Below are positions 49,545 to 61,361 of a stretch of 64,000 nucleotides of DNA, in pieces. Origin of the DNA: Nephrocerus scutellatus (Eukaryota; Arthropoda; Insecta; Diptera; Pipunculidae); contig OX352763.1 in assembly GCA_947095585.1 (NCBI GenBank), positions 27,577,462-27,641,461 on the forward strand, in the 5' to 3' direction. Position numbers and translations under genes: made by a program. Position 1 is the first letter of the stretch, and every line of letters begins with the position of its first letter. The notes below the pieces were generated by a model that saw only the letters and a list, made by a program, of their open reading frames with translations, was not told the origin of the DNA and did not search any database.

Positions 49545-50430
49545 ATTATCACCTTACTTAGCCTACATGAAAAGAGAAAAAACTCCCAAAAACAGTGTGG
49601 CAATACGAGAAAACCAATTGGGGTGGCCCTATCAACTTCTTCGGTAGTATTAACTGGTCGCTTTTATTTCGCAATAGCCGCCGCTGATGCAATCACAGAC
49701 ATCATCCTTATTGATTGAGAGACTTTATCCCTTCCAGGAATAAGTCTGTCAGACCAAAGGATGAGTCGAGCTGTTAAGAGGCTTCTAGGATTGGAGAGGT
49801 ATGTTTCGGTTTGACAAAGGAAACCCTACTGAGGAAAACCGAATAAATTTTAAACGAGCCAGAAATGATTGAAATGCTCATCTTTTGGCGAGTTAATTTC
49901 GCCAACCACCAAAAGTTGAGGTAAAAAATACTACAATGTCCGAAAGGTAGTAAAAAATGTTGGTAATTCGTGAAAAGAATCAAAAATACAGCCTCGTCGT
50001 CGATTCCAACGCTTATTTATAATAAAATTCCAGTTGACAGCTCTATTGTTGCTCTATGTTGCAGTTAGCTCCACGCTTCCAGATTGTGAATTCCTGTCGG
50101 CTTTATCACCGAGTATTGAACACCCTATGGGACAGATATTCATTAGCACTCGTGAAGTTGCCAGAGTTTTAAGCAATCTCAACACTTAGAAAATCGCTGG
50201 GGCAGATGGTATTTTCCCATTAGTTCTAAAGAGGTGTTCTTGCAAAAGTCTATTCTTCGGGACTTTTACCGAGTAGTTGGAAAAAAAAACCATTGTACAG
50301 TCTATATCCAAAAAAGGCGAGCCGTCGTTTCTATCCTCGTACCAAACCATAGTGCGGAGTTGCATTTGAATCAACCGTGTGCTGTCACCGCCAGAGATTT
50401 ATTTAGGTCTCGCTCCCATCAGTGAGAGCG
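49545..50430 (+). mobile_element. Jockey/CR1-group LINE, linker and RT start
   Basis: Same family as 41,900-43,730: the segment 49,780-49,860 is homologous to the linker there (VCF-LTKE-motif). At 50,190-50,345 broken frames read GADGIFPLVLKRC and LYPKKASRRF, the ADG...LK and P..KKG motifs at the start of the RT. It is the probable continuation of 48,540-48,755. Confidence 0.7.
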
Positions 50431-50459
50431 CTGGGTCCATAAACCCAGTTACATTATAT

Positions 50460-50512
50460 CTGCAATATATAATATTGGTATATGGTATATTGGTATATGG
50501 TATATATCTGAA
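50460..50512. repeat. AT-rich minisatellite (GGTATAT-type)
   Basis: ATTGGTATATGGTATATTGG-type iterations of 7-15 bp. Confidence 0.75.
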
Positions 50513-50569
50513 GAGGACCGTGGGGTAATGCGTTTCTTGCAGGCAACCACGTTAATCTCATAGACAGTT

Positions 50570-50765
50570 TCTGTCTGTTTGTCGTGGAATCTTACGATCA
50601 TTTTTTAACCCATTTCCAAAAGCCCGATTTTATTGAAACTTTGCACAGGTGTGTATTTCCAGTATTTTTATAAGGATTTCTAAATGATCGGGCCCCATTT
50701 AAAATTAACTTCATTTTATTCAAACTTTACACAATTTATATATCTCCGAGTTTTGATTTATTGCT
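50570..50765 (+). mobile_element. Helentron-like element fragment (copy F)
   Basis: Contains GTCGTGGAATCTTACGATCA, CCCGATTTTATTGAAACTTT and part of one 120-bp unit, all matching the 5' part of copy A and C interiors. Both ends are missing. Confidence 0.75.
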
Positions 50766-50799
50766 TGTTACTTTTTGACCATAGTGGCTTTTACCACTT

Positions 50800-51030
50800 T
50801 GCTCTGTATTCTTATTATTGCTAAGATTTTGTAAGAAGGAATAAATTTCAGAATCCTTAATTGTTCGTCTAACTTGATGTGCCAGATTATTAAACTGGCA
50901 CAGCAATGCGACAAGTTTCGTATATGGCTTTACATTGGTTGGTAAAAATAAAATTAAATAAAAAAATGCAGGGAAAACGTCAGAACCCTGTAGAACTCCA
51001 GATGGTACTCATTATTTCTAATTAGTCATT
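50800..51030 (-). mobile_element. Possible LINE RT fragment
   Basis: The minus strand around 51,010-50,960 reads PSGVLQGSDVFPAFF, resembling the GVPQGSxLGPLLF motif of the RT. It is followed by a frame with QVRRTIKDSEIY. Short, with no catalytic box. Confidence 0.45.
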
Positions 51031-52189
51031 TCGGTTTCTGAGTTTTTACCAACGTTCAACTTTGTTCATTTTTTGTACAGTCTATCACAGAAGAATGCCG
51101 ACCGTACTCTACCTTGGAGCCGTCAGTAAATAATTCCTTAATTGGTGTAGAATTGCTCCTACATTAATTCCTGAAGTGGCATGTAGTCCGAACCGGTCAT
51201 TGAAGTATAAAAATTTACTTTACTATCTTTTTGTTCTTATGAACATTAAAAAATAAAGTTTACATAGACTATTGACGTTGGACAATAACCGCAATAAGAT
51301 ATACATATATATATGTATCTAACCTCACTCACATTTTGAAGTTTTTAATTACCTTCATCCACTTTAATGGTTTTTTTTTTAAATACCATTCGCATAAACG
51401 TAAAAAAATAATTTAAAGTTAAATTGAACAAAAAATTGTCGCGCAGTGCAATTTTTCCAGCAGGGATAAATGAAATTGTGCGTATGTTGCCATTTATGCA
51501 ATGTACATAGCACGCACTTTCACTCGAATGCAAATAAAAAATTAATTGCTCTTTTGTCCTGATTTTTGCAATATGTACACAGAAAGAACATAATGTGTTA
51601 CACATACATTATGCATTTACATCAACGTAGTACATATACACGACAAAATATCCACATAATGTCCATTAAAAATCAGTCCAATCATTCGTTTTCCATGATA
51701 AAGAAAATTATGTACTCTTTGACGCATTCATATCCTTTGAGAAAAGCATAGAAACTGTGGTTTTAGAACAAAACGTAGTATAAGATGTACAAATTTAATG
51801 TCCAGCATTAATTGTTATGAAATTGCAAGACGTGGTACGACTCTCCAGTTGGAACTGGTAAGACAAAATATGCTTCGAAAAGAGGCGAAAGTCTTGAAAA
51901 ATAAAAGATATAAAAATAACGCCCCAAGGAGCATAACAAGGCAGCACTGGGCTTCTTGTGCTGAATTGCCCTATTCCTCATGTAAAGAAGAGAGATATGA
52001 AAGGTTCTAGGGATACTTGCAGGACACGACCGTCTGGGAAAACATGCAAGAAGGCTTGTTCTTGAATTTAAGGGACATTTCAAGAATCTGTGTGGACGAA
52101 GAAGAGGGGGAACAGATATAACATTTCGTCTGTTATTGTCTGGCATTAGCGTATAGAAGACACAATCACGATGGGCAACCTTCTTAATC
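51031..52189. other. Unassigned non-coding DNA
   Basis: No recognisable gene or element. Confidence 0.35.
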
Positions 52190-54245
52190 TCGAAAACGGA
52201 ACTCAGAATAGCTGCCCTGAATGTCAATTCCATTATTTCCGTGGCTAGACTTGGTAACGTGCTGCGCTTTGTGCCAGATTACAGATAAGAAATACTTCTT
52301 CTATCCGAGACAAAGCTAAACGCTAAACATAAGCTAGAGTTTAGAGATTACGACTTTTTATGAATATTCGATTCGTTTAGAGATGGTGGAACGGCGGTAC
52401 TCATTCGGAAGCCACTTAGTTACAAAAAAGTGTACATTGCGTCTAGGGAGGACTATTACTTCGCTGCCACTTTGAAATATAGTTACCTTCATATCTGCAT
52501 GTGCGAGGCGTATATGATAGCGACCACAACGCAATATTAATGGTAAGGCGAATCACTTTTTGCCTTCGCAATCCACACAGAAATTCCTGAATTAAATTTT
52601 AGGAAAACCAACTGGAACAGGCTCGAAAAAAGGCCTTAAATGTGTAGTGCAGAGATCGATTTTCCTTTGCTGAAGTTCCCAACAACAGGAATCTTATGAA
52701 CGAGGACAATGATAATTGTATTGAAAGACTGAATTTGGTTATACTCGCGAGTGTCAACTCAACAGTCCCGAAAATCAAGAGCATTCTATGGAATGCTAAT
52801 TAAATCGTGAAATACACGTTCTGTTTAAAATCAGAAACCTTTTTTAATCAGAATAAGACGTCAGTTTCATAATTTGACGATTAAAAAGGCTGAAATCCCT
52901 TTTGACAAATGTTGGAACTCTTTTGGAACATAAATGCCGAAACAGCATCAACAACTACCGGGGGCATCGGGAAGAAAATGTAAAAAAGGCAGTTTCCTAA
53001 TATAAATCGAACTTTTAAGCTTCGTAGCTTTGTCGCTGTCCCGGAATTGAAAATTTCAATAAATTCATAGTTTCTCACATTACCCAAGCTGGAATTGATA
53101 GACGAAGGTCACCAATCATAAACAACAACTTTATTATTGAAGACGGTGTAGAGATGCTCAGCATTATTCAATCGCTCTTTGAAACGGTGCACCAAAATAG
53201 AAACTTGTCCAGTTGTTCTGATGAGATAGTTAGACATGAAATGCTTAGATTTCTCAATCTAAACACTTATTCTGAAACTTTTGTAAATTTTTCAGATGAC
53301 CATCGAAATGAGTAAACAACAGATAAACAACTACTTTACGATGCTGACCGAATAACTGCCAGTAATTTTCAAGAAAATAAACAATAAACCCTTGACAGGT
53401 TTAGACAGCATTCCAAATGTTGTGTTGAAACATCTTCCAGTTGAAATCATACGGAAATACTGCGCTATTTTTAACAACCTACTTAATAATCACTACTTTT
53501 CGAATTGTTGGAAAACATCGAAGGTATTTCCAATAATAAAGATAAAGAAAGATCCTTCTGATCCGACAAATTACAGGCCTATTAGTCTTATGCCGGCGAA
53601 AGTTTATAAGAAACTACTCGACGGTGCACGTTGTGACCAAACTGATCTCAGATGTCAACTGGTGTCTGAATGACAAGAGGAAAAAGGTCGCATGTCTAGT
53701 AGACATTGAATAATTTTAGATTTGAGTTCCCATATCGTTTAATCAAAATGATTATACCATTGGTATACGGGAAGATATTTGCGGTAACAGATAAAGAAAA
53801 TATGAAACATAAAATATTCAATGTAGTTAACGGTCTGCCACAGGGTACAGTAATGGCACCAACCCTGTTCAATATATATATATATATATATATTGCTGAA
53901 GTACTTCGGGATAGGGAATCAAACCTAGCTGACAACATCATATTGTATGTGTACGGCTCACACATTGAATAATTTCAAGGAAGGATGCAAGGAAAATTCG
54001 ATGAAATTCGCGCATACTGAGAAACTTGGAAACTTAAGATCGATCAGCTATTCAAAATGCGAAGATATACTGTTTCGCCCTACTTTAAGACGCGAATTAA
54101 TTACGATATACGATACAATTGAAAAAAATTGCAATTAACTGATGCAAATGGTTATCAAATCCAAACAAAGAATGTCGAACGCTATTTGGGTGTTCATTTG
54201 GACAAATTCTTGTACTACAATGATCACGTAAAACAGACTGTAGAA
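52190..54245 (+). mobile_element. Jockey-like LINE, endonuclease and RT (left part)
   Basis: Endonuclease start at 52,200-52,370: RIAALNVNSI, LLLSETKL. The RT start frame is 53,392-53,673: TGLDSIPNVVLKHLP, KKDPSDPTNYRPISLMP. The RT core at 53,706-53,972 has NGLPQGTVMAPTLFN and then a (TA)n run at 53,871-53,893 that has expanded in frame as IYIYIY where the family normally has an IND motif. The later RT/thumb reads RYLGVHLDKFL near 54,180. Stops and frameshifts mean it is inactive. The reading frame is interrupted at 54,245 by Helentron-like copy D and resumes at 55,228. Confidence 0.85.
53871..53893. repeat. (TA)n microsatellite inside LINE RT frame
   Basis: A perfect AT run of about 22 bases within the RT open frame, encoding alternating Ile-Tyr without closing the frame. 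Confidence 0.9.
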
Positions 54246-55227
54246 AAAACAACCCATAAAAATTTTTCATGTAAATTCTCTAATAGGAGATGGGTAACTA
54301 TGTGTTAAAATTTTAAGAAAATCAAATCCGGAATTTCAAATTGATTGATTTTTAAAAAATATACATGGACACCACACGGGTCTCATGGCCCTATCACTCC
54401 AACAAATTTACAAAAAGTTATGTCCATCAGTGATACACATTTGTTAAAAATTTGAAGAAAATCGAGCTAATTTTTAAAAAATTTATATGAGCACCCCCTT
54501 GAGCCTTAGGGCCCGTTAACTCCAAAAACTTTACAAAAAATTTTGTCCATCGGAGATACAGAGGTGTATAAAATTTGAAGAAAATCGGGTTAATTTTTTT
54601 GAAAATTTTTTATGGGGCCCACGACCCCGGCCACCAAAATGTTTGCAAAAAATGTTGTCCATATCGGAGATACACACGTATATAAAATTTAAAAAAAATC
54701 GGGTTAATTTTTTTAAAAAAAATTTGGGGTCCTATGACCCTGGGGCCCGGGGTCTCCAAAAATATTACAAAAAGTGTTTTTCATCGGAGATACATACGTA
54801 TATAAAATTTGAAGAAAATCGGGTTCATTTTTTTTTTAAATTTTGGGGCCCCACAAACCCGGGGCCCGGGGTCCCCAAAATGTTTACAAAAAGTGTTGCC
54901 TTTTTTTAAAAAAAATTTATGGCCTCCAAAAATTTTTACAAAAATTGTTGTCTATTAGAGATGCACATGTGTATAAAATTTTAAATAAAATTTTGTAAAA
55001 TATTTGTATGGGAGCCCCCCGACCCCGTTTATTTTAATTTTAATAGAATGTGTTGTCTCGGGAAATACGCATGTGTGCAAAATTTCAATAAAATCGGATC
55101 TTGGGAAGTGGGTTAAAAATTGATCGCAAGATTCCACGGCGACCGACGACCGACGACCGACGACCGACGACCGATGACCGACATCCGTGCCACGGGCAAG
55201 TGAAGTTAATATAGAGAATTTAAAAAA
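54246..55227 (-). mobile_element. Helentron-like non-autonomous element, copy D (longest)
   Basis: Reverse orientation. The left end carries AACCCATAAAAATTTTTCATG (quoted as AACCCATAAAAA plus TTTTTCATG), a perfect hairpin, then TAAATTCTCTA. About seven to eight ~115-120-bp units follow, then a CGACCGACGA pentamer/heptamer run (55,141-55,180) and GTTAATATAGAGAATTTA at the right. It is inserted in an A-run (T-run on the element strand) of the LINE at 52,190-55,690. LINE frame residues on either side, VEK and ARVAFRFLKKL, join without a visible target-site duplication. Confidence 0.85.
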
Positions 55228-55690
55228 GCAAGAGTGGCCTTTAGGTTTCTTAAAAAGCTCTTCTACTCACGCTATCTGAGAAGTGATGGGAAGATTGTTA
55301 GTTACCAGGCATTTGTACAACCAATTCTGACGTACGCGTGTACAATATGGTAAAATATTAGACCCTAATAGATGAAAAAACTCCGAGCCTTCGCAAGGAA
55401 ATGCCTTAGAGCGTGTATGCAAATGTACAAAAGCGAATATTCCGATTTTAACATTTATGTGTTTAATTAAAAACTCCTGGATGCCTTCGCAGTATCTAAA
55501 ATTGACAATGTCACTCTCGATCTTATTACGAAACACTTCGCTTGGTCAGCCTCTATAGAAAACGACATTATTTTGGCAGCATTTTATTCTAATCCTGGCT
55601 ACTTTAGCAATACATTAGAGACTGGTTATATAACACCTGAGGCATTTCTGTATATGGATGCATTAGCTTACTTGTCAGACTCATGCAATG
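55228..55690 (+). mobile_element. Jockey-like LINE, post-RT region (right part)
   Basis: Continuation of 52,190-54,245: ARVAFRFLKKLFYSRYL, then SYQAFVQPILTYACTIW and KLRAFARKCLRACM, the conserved segment after the RT thumb. A stop interrupts it at about 55,350. Confidence 0.85.
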
Positions 55691-55739
55691 TATTTATGAT
55701 TTACCAGGTTGCTCAGTAAGCGATTTTCCTCCACTTGAC

Positions 55740-56330
55740 GTGCTGCCGTTTTTTGAGAAAGTCTTAAGCAAGCAGATAAAAATGCACGTCAACCAATTTA
55801 ATATCCGACAGAATTCATAATGATTCTTTTCGAATTTTCCAAGGGTTTGACTCTGTCAACTACGAGCTATTGATAAACAAGCTTAACTCAATCTTAATTT
55901 TTTCTCTGATTGCCAAGAAACTATCGGACTATCTATGTATCTATTACAATTCCCACATGTCTGCTTTTCGACAGCTTAAACAAGGCCTACCTTAAGGTTC
56001 ATTACTCGGTCTAATATTGTTTTCGCTATTTATTAATGACCTCCCTGTCATTATTAATAATTGAAGATATAACTTATATTAAGATGATCTGTAGTTGTAC
56101 TTCTTTCCTATTAAGTTAGTAGAGAATGTGGTGGCAATGGTCAATGAACCCCTCCAATATCAATTCTGTTGTGTTATTTTCAAACCAAGCTGCTACTTAA
56201 CGTTAGTAAAACGAAGGCTATCTCTATATACACATCTTATCGACACTTCATCATTTCCTGAGTTGAATCTGGATAATAAAAGAATATAACAAATTGGGGT
56301 CATTAAAATTCTAGGCATTGCAATTGACAA
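55740..56330 (+). mobile_element. Second LINE RT fragment
   Basis: Plus-strand frames read FDSVNYELLINKLNSI (the FDxxxH region), then LKQGLP and GSLLGLILFSLFINDLP (RT GxxQGS...FxxxxNDLP motif), followed by an eroded catalytic box. It is a different LINE lineage from the one directly upstream. The P before GS is followed by a stop, so it is dead. Confidence 0.78.
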
Positions 56331-56403
56331 AACATGACATGGAATAAATACATTACAATACATAATTGTCTCAAAACTCTATGAGTCTCTTCGCTGTTTG
56401 TCT

Positions 56404-56475
56404 TATCAGTGTCGGTGGTGTAGTGGCTAGAACCATTGGCATCTACTCGGAGGACATAGGGTTCGATTTCCGCGC
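56404..56475 (+). mobile_element. tRNA-related head of a SINE-like element
   Basis: GGTGGTGTAGTGGCTAGAAC (A-box-like) and GGGTTCGATTTCC (B-box-like) are spaced about 35 bases apart. The ends do not pair into an acceptor stem, so this is a tRNA-derived SINE head or tRNA pseudogene and not a functional tRNA. It is directly followed by a CCTAA-rich tract. Confidence 0.6.
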
Positions 56476-56476
56476 G

Positions 56477-56555
56477 TCCAAATACCTAACCTAACCTATC
56501 CTTACCTAACCTCACCTATCCTAAACTAACTTAGCATAACCTAACCTAACCTAAA
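56477..56555. repeat. Degenerate (CCTAA)n tract
   Basis: About 15 copies of CCTAA and variants (CCTAT, CCTTA, CCTCA) in about 80 bp. This is the complement of the ancestral insect telomere unit TTAGG, here interstitial and attached to the tRNA-like head at 56,404. Confidence 0.85.
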
Positions 56556-59480
56556 GATCTTCCTTGTAAGTCCCAATTTAACTGAACCCGCTAGAGTGTA
56601 ATAGAACTTAATCTCATTTACGTGTAGCTTTCGAGAATGATAATCAGCCGCCAAAGTGTTAGGAAAGTCAAAGACAAACAGAATAACATCTTAAGCATCG
56701 GATTCCCCAACAGCTTTTAAAAAAGAACAAAAAGTATTTGGGGATGCTGAGGGAATAACTTAAGACGTTTTGGCAACAACATCATTTCTCATAACCGCGT
56801 GCTTCGTCACTTCGCTGGTACAAATCATGCTTCTCCTAATCATGACATCATCATCATGACGTAGCTGAGTAGCTTAGTTTGTTCAACTTGGCTAATATGT
56901 ATATAATACTCCCCTAAATGCGGGGCCAAGCAGACAATCATATTATTATCAAGTCAACCAAAAAGTTCATCCCCAATAAATCTTCGTTAAACGCTGCGTA
57001 ATGTGAGACGCAAGAGATCGTAAGACATCTCAGAAAGAAAAGAAAGAAGGACGAAAAGCATTCCATTACCCTGTTGCTTCGAGGAGTGCGTATCACACAC
57101 CTTCCGAACAAAGAATCTGTTAGCACTTTTTTGCGCCGTCTACATTGCGGGCAGCCAACCAAGAAACCCCAGCCCACCTTGAGAAACACAACTTTCACCC
57201 TAAATTGACGACGAAAGAAATTAATCTGGGAAGCAAGCGGGAGGCAGCCGGCCTACCTCAATGGTAAACTTCTTCGGTTGGCAAACAAAAAAATCCCAGT
57301 TCAACCCTTGTCACTTTAGGTGGGTTTTCTCAAGGAAACCTGAAGGAAAACTTTCCGTATTTTCGTTTGGGGAATTTTTGTGTTTTCTGTTTTTTATGTG
57401 TTCTCAGAATCTCCTATCGTGGGAAAGAAAAATCTGCACTGCTTGCCTCGCTCGGAGTTCATTTTTCTTTCACTTTCTCTGTTGTGTGTTATTGGGGTTT
57501 AGATGGCAAAGTGGATCAGCTATTTGTTCAGTGATATAAGTGGTGGAGGGGAATATCCATCGTATCCACTTAATTCGATCGTTATTGGAATTTATTGGCA
57601 AATTGAGCGGCGGAAAAGTTTCCTCGCTTTTCATTTCCGGGCGACGTTGCGGAACTTTTTTTTTTGTGAGTACTTAAAAGCGACCAAAGTGGTTAATTGT
57701 GTTTTTTGTTTTGTTTCATCACCACAAAGGACGAATGGACGATTATGATGATTTATGTACATCCTGTTGTTAATTCGGGATTGAGAATTAAAAGGAGAAT
57801 TAGAGACAAATTAAAAGTTTCCGATTCATTGGTAAAAGCCGGACTCCGGGCGACTTTTCGAATTTGAATAGGGTGCAATTTTTTGCCCAACCCAATCACA
57901 CCCCATCGGATATAAATCGCTCACATGTGAGATGTGATGAGAGATTGGCAAGCACAGGCACAGGATAGCGAAGGATTGGAATTAAAATTTTCCGCTGACG
58001 CTTAATCGCAAATGATTCATTGAATCTTTTCTGTGTGTGAGTGTGTAAGTGTTTGTGGCACATATGGACCATCAGTCTCCGTTGCATTCATCAAATTAAT
58101 TTATTTATCCCAATCTAATCGGGACAGGCGGCATCGGCGTCGGCGGCGGTACTGCTGTTGTTGTTGTCGTCGGGAATCCAATCCTTTTCCATTTGCGTTG
58201 CGCGTCAATTGGTGTTGGTGTATTTGAATTTGACTAATTGCAATTTTCCAAAAGACTGCTACTGATGTACTACTGTAGTGTATATGTGTGGTGTGTGTGT
58301 ATACCGGACATTTGCAACCATAGACGACGAGTACCGCAACTGCCGCCTTGCCACAACTCATGGAAATTGAATAAAATGTATTGTGAGTATGTGGCGGTGT
58401 GTGTGTGGAGATAAATTTTCTGTATATGAATTGAATCTGAATTGAACATAGAAATGTGTGTGTGTGTGTGTACATTAAATACACACACTACAGAGATAGC
58501 CGATAGATTTGCGCGAACAAATGAAATTATCTTGTCTGGTCCAGGACATTTTATTCAATAGATGACTACGGCAAGGATACATTTTCCACAATTCCATCTG
58601 TTTTTTAAAGTGTCCTTTGTCTTCTGTATTTCGGTAGTGAATTTTATTTATTATATAGTTACATATGTATATGGAACGAACGAGACACCGCAAAAGCGCT
58701 CTTCTAATCAGGCGGCGGGGGTGAACTACAAGCTCCGAAGTATAACTCGCCGAGTAAATACCTTTAGGGCTCCAATCGTACATTGGTTTCATTTGGTTTC
58801 GCTGTACGACAACTGATGCTCCCGGCCGATTCCGATTCCGATTTCGCTTCACAGCACAACACACGGGGGATGTGTGTGCCTATGATTTATAGTTGTGTAG
58901 TTGCGGAGACCTGCCTCCAATATCTGCGCCATCGTCAATTTAAATTGTCACGAACTGAACCGACAGTAATTCCATTAAATGCGACGTCGCTAAAATGACG
59001 GACGGACGCAAGTACATACGAATCTAGTTGGTCGGTGAGCTGCTGTGCCACCATTTCTATTATAATGCCGCTGCAGCATACATCCTTTCCGAAGGATAGT
59101 TCCAAATGTTATCAAATCGTAAATTAAATTCGTCAAACAATGTTGGCGGGTAAATTTGCTTTGCATAGGCAGGAAAACTTTTTGTGAATCAATCAAACGC
59201 ACACATACACGTGCGAATGTGTACACTCTTGTTGCTACTCGTATCTATATAAGGGAGAAAGGGTGATGTTTCTTTCACGTTTTTGAAATTCATATTGCCA
59301 CACGCCAATCTGCGGTAGGTTGTCGCCAGATTTGGAAATGCGATTTACGAGCATAAAGATAAAATTTTTGGTGGGTATGAAGTTTGAAAACAAACTGCAA
59401 ATCCATTTTCTCACCTTTGCAGTTTTTTTACCTGAAACTCTTCAGTGTTGAACAAAATCTGGGAAGAAATTTTTGATTTT
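56556..59480. other. Unassigned unique DNA
   Basis: A long stretch without recognisable TE. (GT)n lies at 58,455-58,470 and a GTT/GTC run at about 58,150-58,168. No Runt-domain exon was found here by eye. The sequence is fairly balanced in composition and is a candidate region for a 5' exon or enhancers. Confidence 0.35.
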
Positions 59481-59483
59481 TAA

Positions 59484-59552
59484 ATCTCTATATATTAACT
59501 TCGTCTGTTTGTGAGTCGGTGGTGGAATTTTGTGATCAATTTTTCAAACCTA
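59484..59552 (+). mobile_element. Helentron-like element 5' fragment (copy G)
   Basis: TTTAAATCTCTATATATTAACTTC-like start (quoted core TCTCTATATATTAACTTC), then GGTGGAATTTTGTGATCAAT. It matches the first ~100 bp of copies A and C with deletions, then is replaced by LINE sequence. Confidence 0.7.
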
Positions 59553-59990
59553 ACAACCTAAATGAATCTGATCTCGCGATAGTGGCATCATTAATTACTG
59601 GTGGCACACATTGTTGAACTGTCTCCTGAGAAAAAAGACAAGCCTGGAATTTATTTGGGTTAAATTCCACCCTATTAGTTCTACCCCAATCAAGAATGAC
59701 TTGAATGTTCGACAGAATAGCCGTATTCATTAAAACTTGGCAACCATTCATGAGAGAATTGCATTCTTTTTGACTAACGCACTTAATGGAAGACGTTGGC
59801 GGTGTATAATCAGAAAAAAAAGGATATCACAGGTTATAGAAGATAATAGGGCATTAATATATATTAAGAAAAGCGTAGGCAACAAGGATGACCCTTGTGG
59901 CACGCCAGTATTAAATCCATGTGAAGATAAAGAAATACCATTCAATAGAACTTTTATTTTGCGGTTTCATAAATAATCCTCAATCCATGC
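59545..59990 (-). mobile_element. Jockey/CR1-group LINE RT fragment
   Basis: Minus strand. 59,945-59,748 reads NTGVPQGSSLLPTLFLIYIN (RT motif). 59,751-59,536 reads VILDWGRTNRVEFNPNKFQACLFS (quoted in part: WGRTNRVEFNPNKFQACLF), the post-catalytic NPxKT-like region. The catalytic ADD between them is deleted. Same broad family as 41,900-43,730. Confidence 0.82.
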
Positions 59991-60639
59991 AATCAGAGAT
60001 GCGTCTAAGTAGAGCCAAGGCATCTTTTTTTTAAGACAATCATGTCCTATCCGGCGGTTATCCGTCAGCAGAATACGGGAAATGACACTAAATGCATCAG
60101 ATTTGCAAGTGGCCGTAACTATCTCTGACTGGTGGAAGTGCGATCAAACTTCCACGTGGTGGCCGGCTGTAATATTACTCCAACTAAAGTTAGGATGGCG
60201 CGACGCCTATAAGGTCGCCCGTAAAAAAATATTATTACGGAACCCAAAATCCGCCTCGGATACACTGATGAACGATGATGAATGAATGAATGAATAAATG
60301 ATGGCGGAATGAATGAATGACGGCAACGAAAACGCCTGAACGATTTAAGAATTTTCTCATGGAACGTACCCCCACTGTGTAGAACTTGAACTGCATAGTA
60401 GCTGGCCGATACCCAGTCTAAATATAAGGCTAACATAACAGTAATCCTGGTGATCCGGTGGACGGGGTATTGTGTCTTACAAAAATTAGAAAAATGACAC
60501 ATATTACAGCTGTCATGAATGACATCATATGCCGTTATCGGTTTAAAGGCAGTAAATAAACGGCTGTGCATTCTTCGCTTGCGGGACAGATTTAAAAACA
60601 CAAACCTCATAAATATTCACGCACCTACAGAGGACTCCC
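59991..60639. other. Unassigned DNA with tetranucleotide repeat
   Basis: A GAAT/GATG-rich run lies at about 60,267-60,327. The long minus-strand frame 60,610-60,119 has no recognised domain and partly derives from this repeat. The segment may be a 3' end of another TE. Confidence 0.4.
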
Positions 60640-61350
60640 CAGTTGATGAAAAAGAAGAAGAAGGAATCAGTCGAACGGGAACACTATGCCTCCGCTCAGT
60701 TTGATTTTAAAATCATTCTGGAGGATATGAATGCTGAAATAGGTAGTCAGCAAGTATTCGGGCAGTACATTGGCAACCATAGCTTAAACGAGAACACTAA
60801 TGACAATGGACATCGAGGCATAGGTGATGGCAGCAATTAATAATTTTGTCGTTGCGAGTGCAACGTTTGCACGTAAAAATATCCACAAACCCACCAAGGT
60901 ATCTTCTGATGGAGCCAATCGCAACCAAATAGACCAGGTGTTGATAGACTGCCGCCACAAGCCGAACCTGATGACTTTACGAACGTACCGAGTTGCCAAC
61001 GTCGACTCGGACAACTCTCTTATCATGAATGACTGCATCCGCGAATTAGATTCGAGTCAACACGGCTGCCCTTCACAACGAAGAAACCAGAAAAAACTAC
61101 GGTCAAGCGATAGGACTCGCCCTAAATGCAGGGGGAGTAAGTCCTGTGGCTTAGATGTCGGCCGTAGAAGAAAAGTTCTACCAAAAAGTCCGCAGTATGA
61201 AGCAATATACACTACGTTGCACACACTGCATAGACAAAGAAGGTAATCTGATCGCAGATCTCAAATGCATCTTAGATCGATGGGAAGAGCACTTTCATGA
61301 GTTGCTAAATGGCCAGCTAACTGAGGAATTGGAGGCTCTACCAATTTGGC
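60640..61350 (+). mobile_element. RTE-like LINE endonuclease fragment
   Basis: Plus-strand frames read MNAEIGSQQVFG, GNHSLNENTNDNG, FVVASATFARKNIHK, SSDGANRNQIDQVLI and a VDSDN/SLI SDH-like site, i.e. the second half of the apurinic-like endonuclease of RTE-like elements. The linker follows (61,155-61,364, with ILDRWEEHFHELLNG). It stops at the mariner fragment at 61,362. Missing RT. Confidence 0.88.
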
Positions 61351-61361
61351 AAGGGCTAAAT

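Noticed and set aside
56404..56475. Functional tRNA gene
   Set aside because: A and B boxes are present but the ends do not form a 7-bp acceptor stem and no anticodon arm is convincing.
56477..56555. True telomere or chromosome end
   Set aside because: Short, degenerate and interstitial; higher flies do not use TTAGG telomeres.
60119..60610. 163-codon minus-strand ORF as a gene
   Set aside because: No domain, includes a GAAT-type microsatellite, and neighbours LINE remnants.
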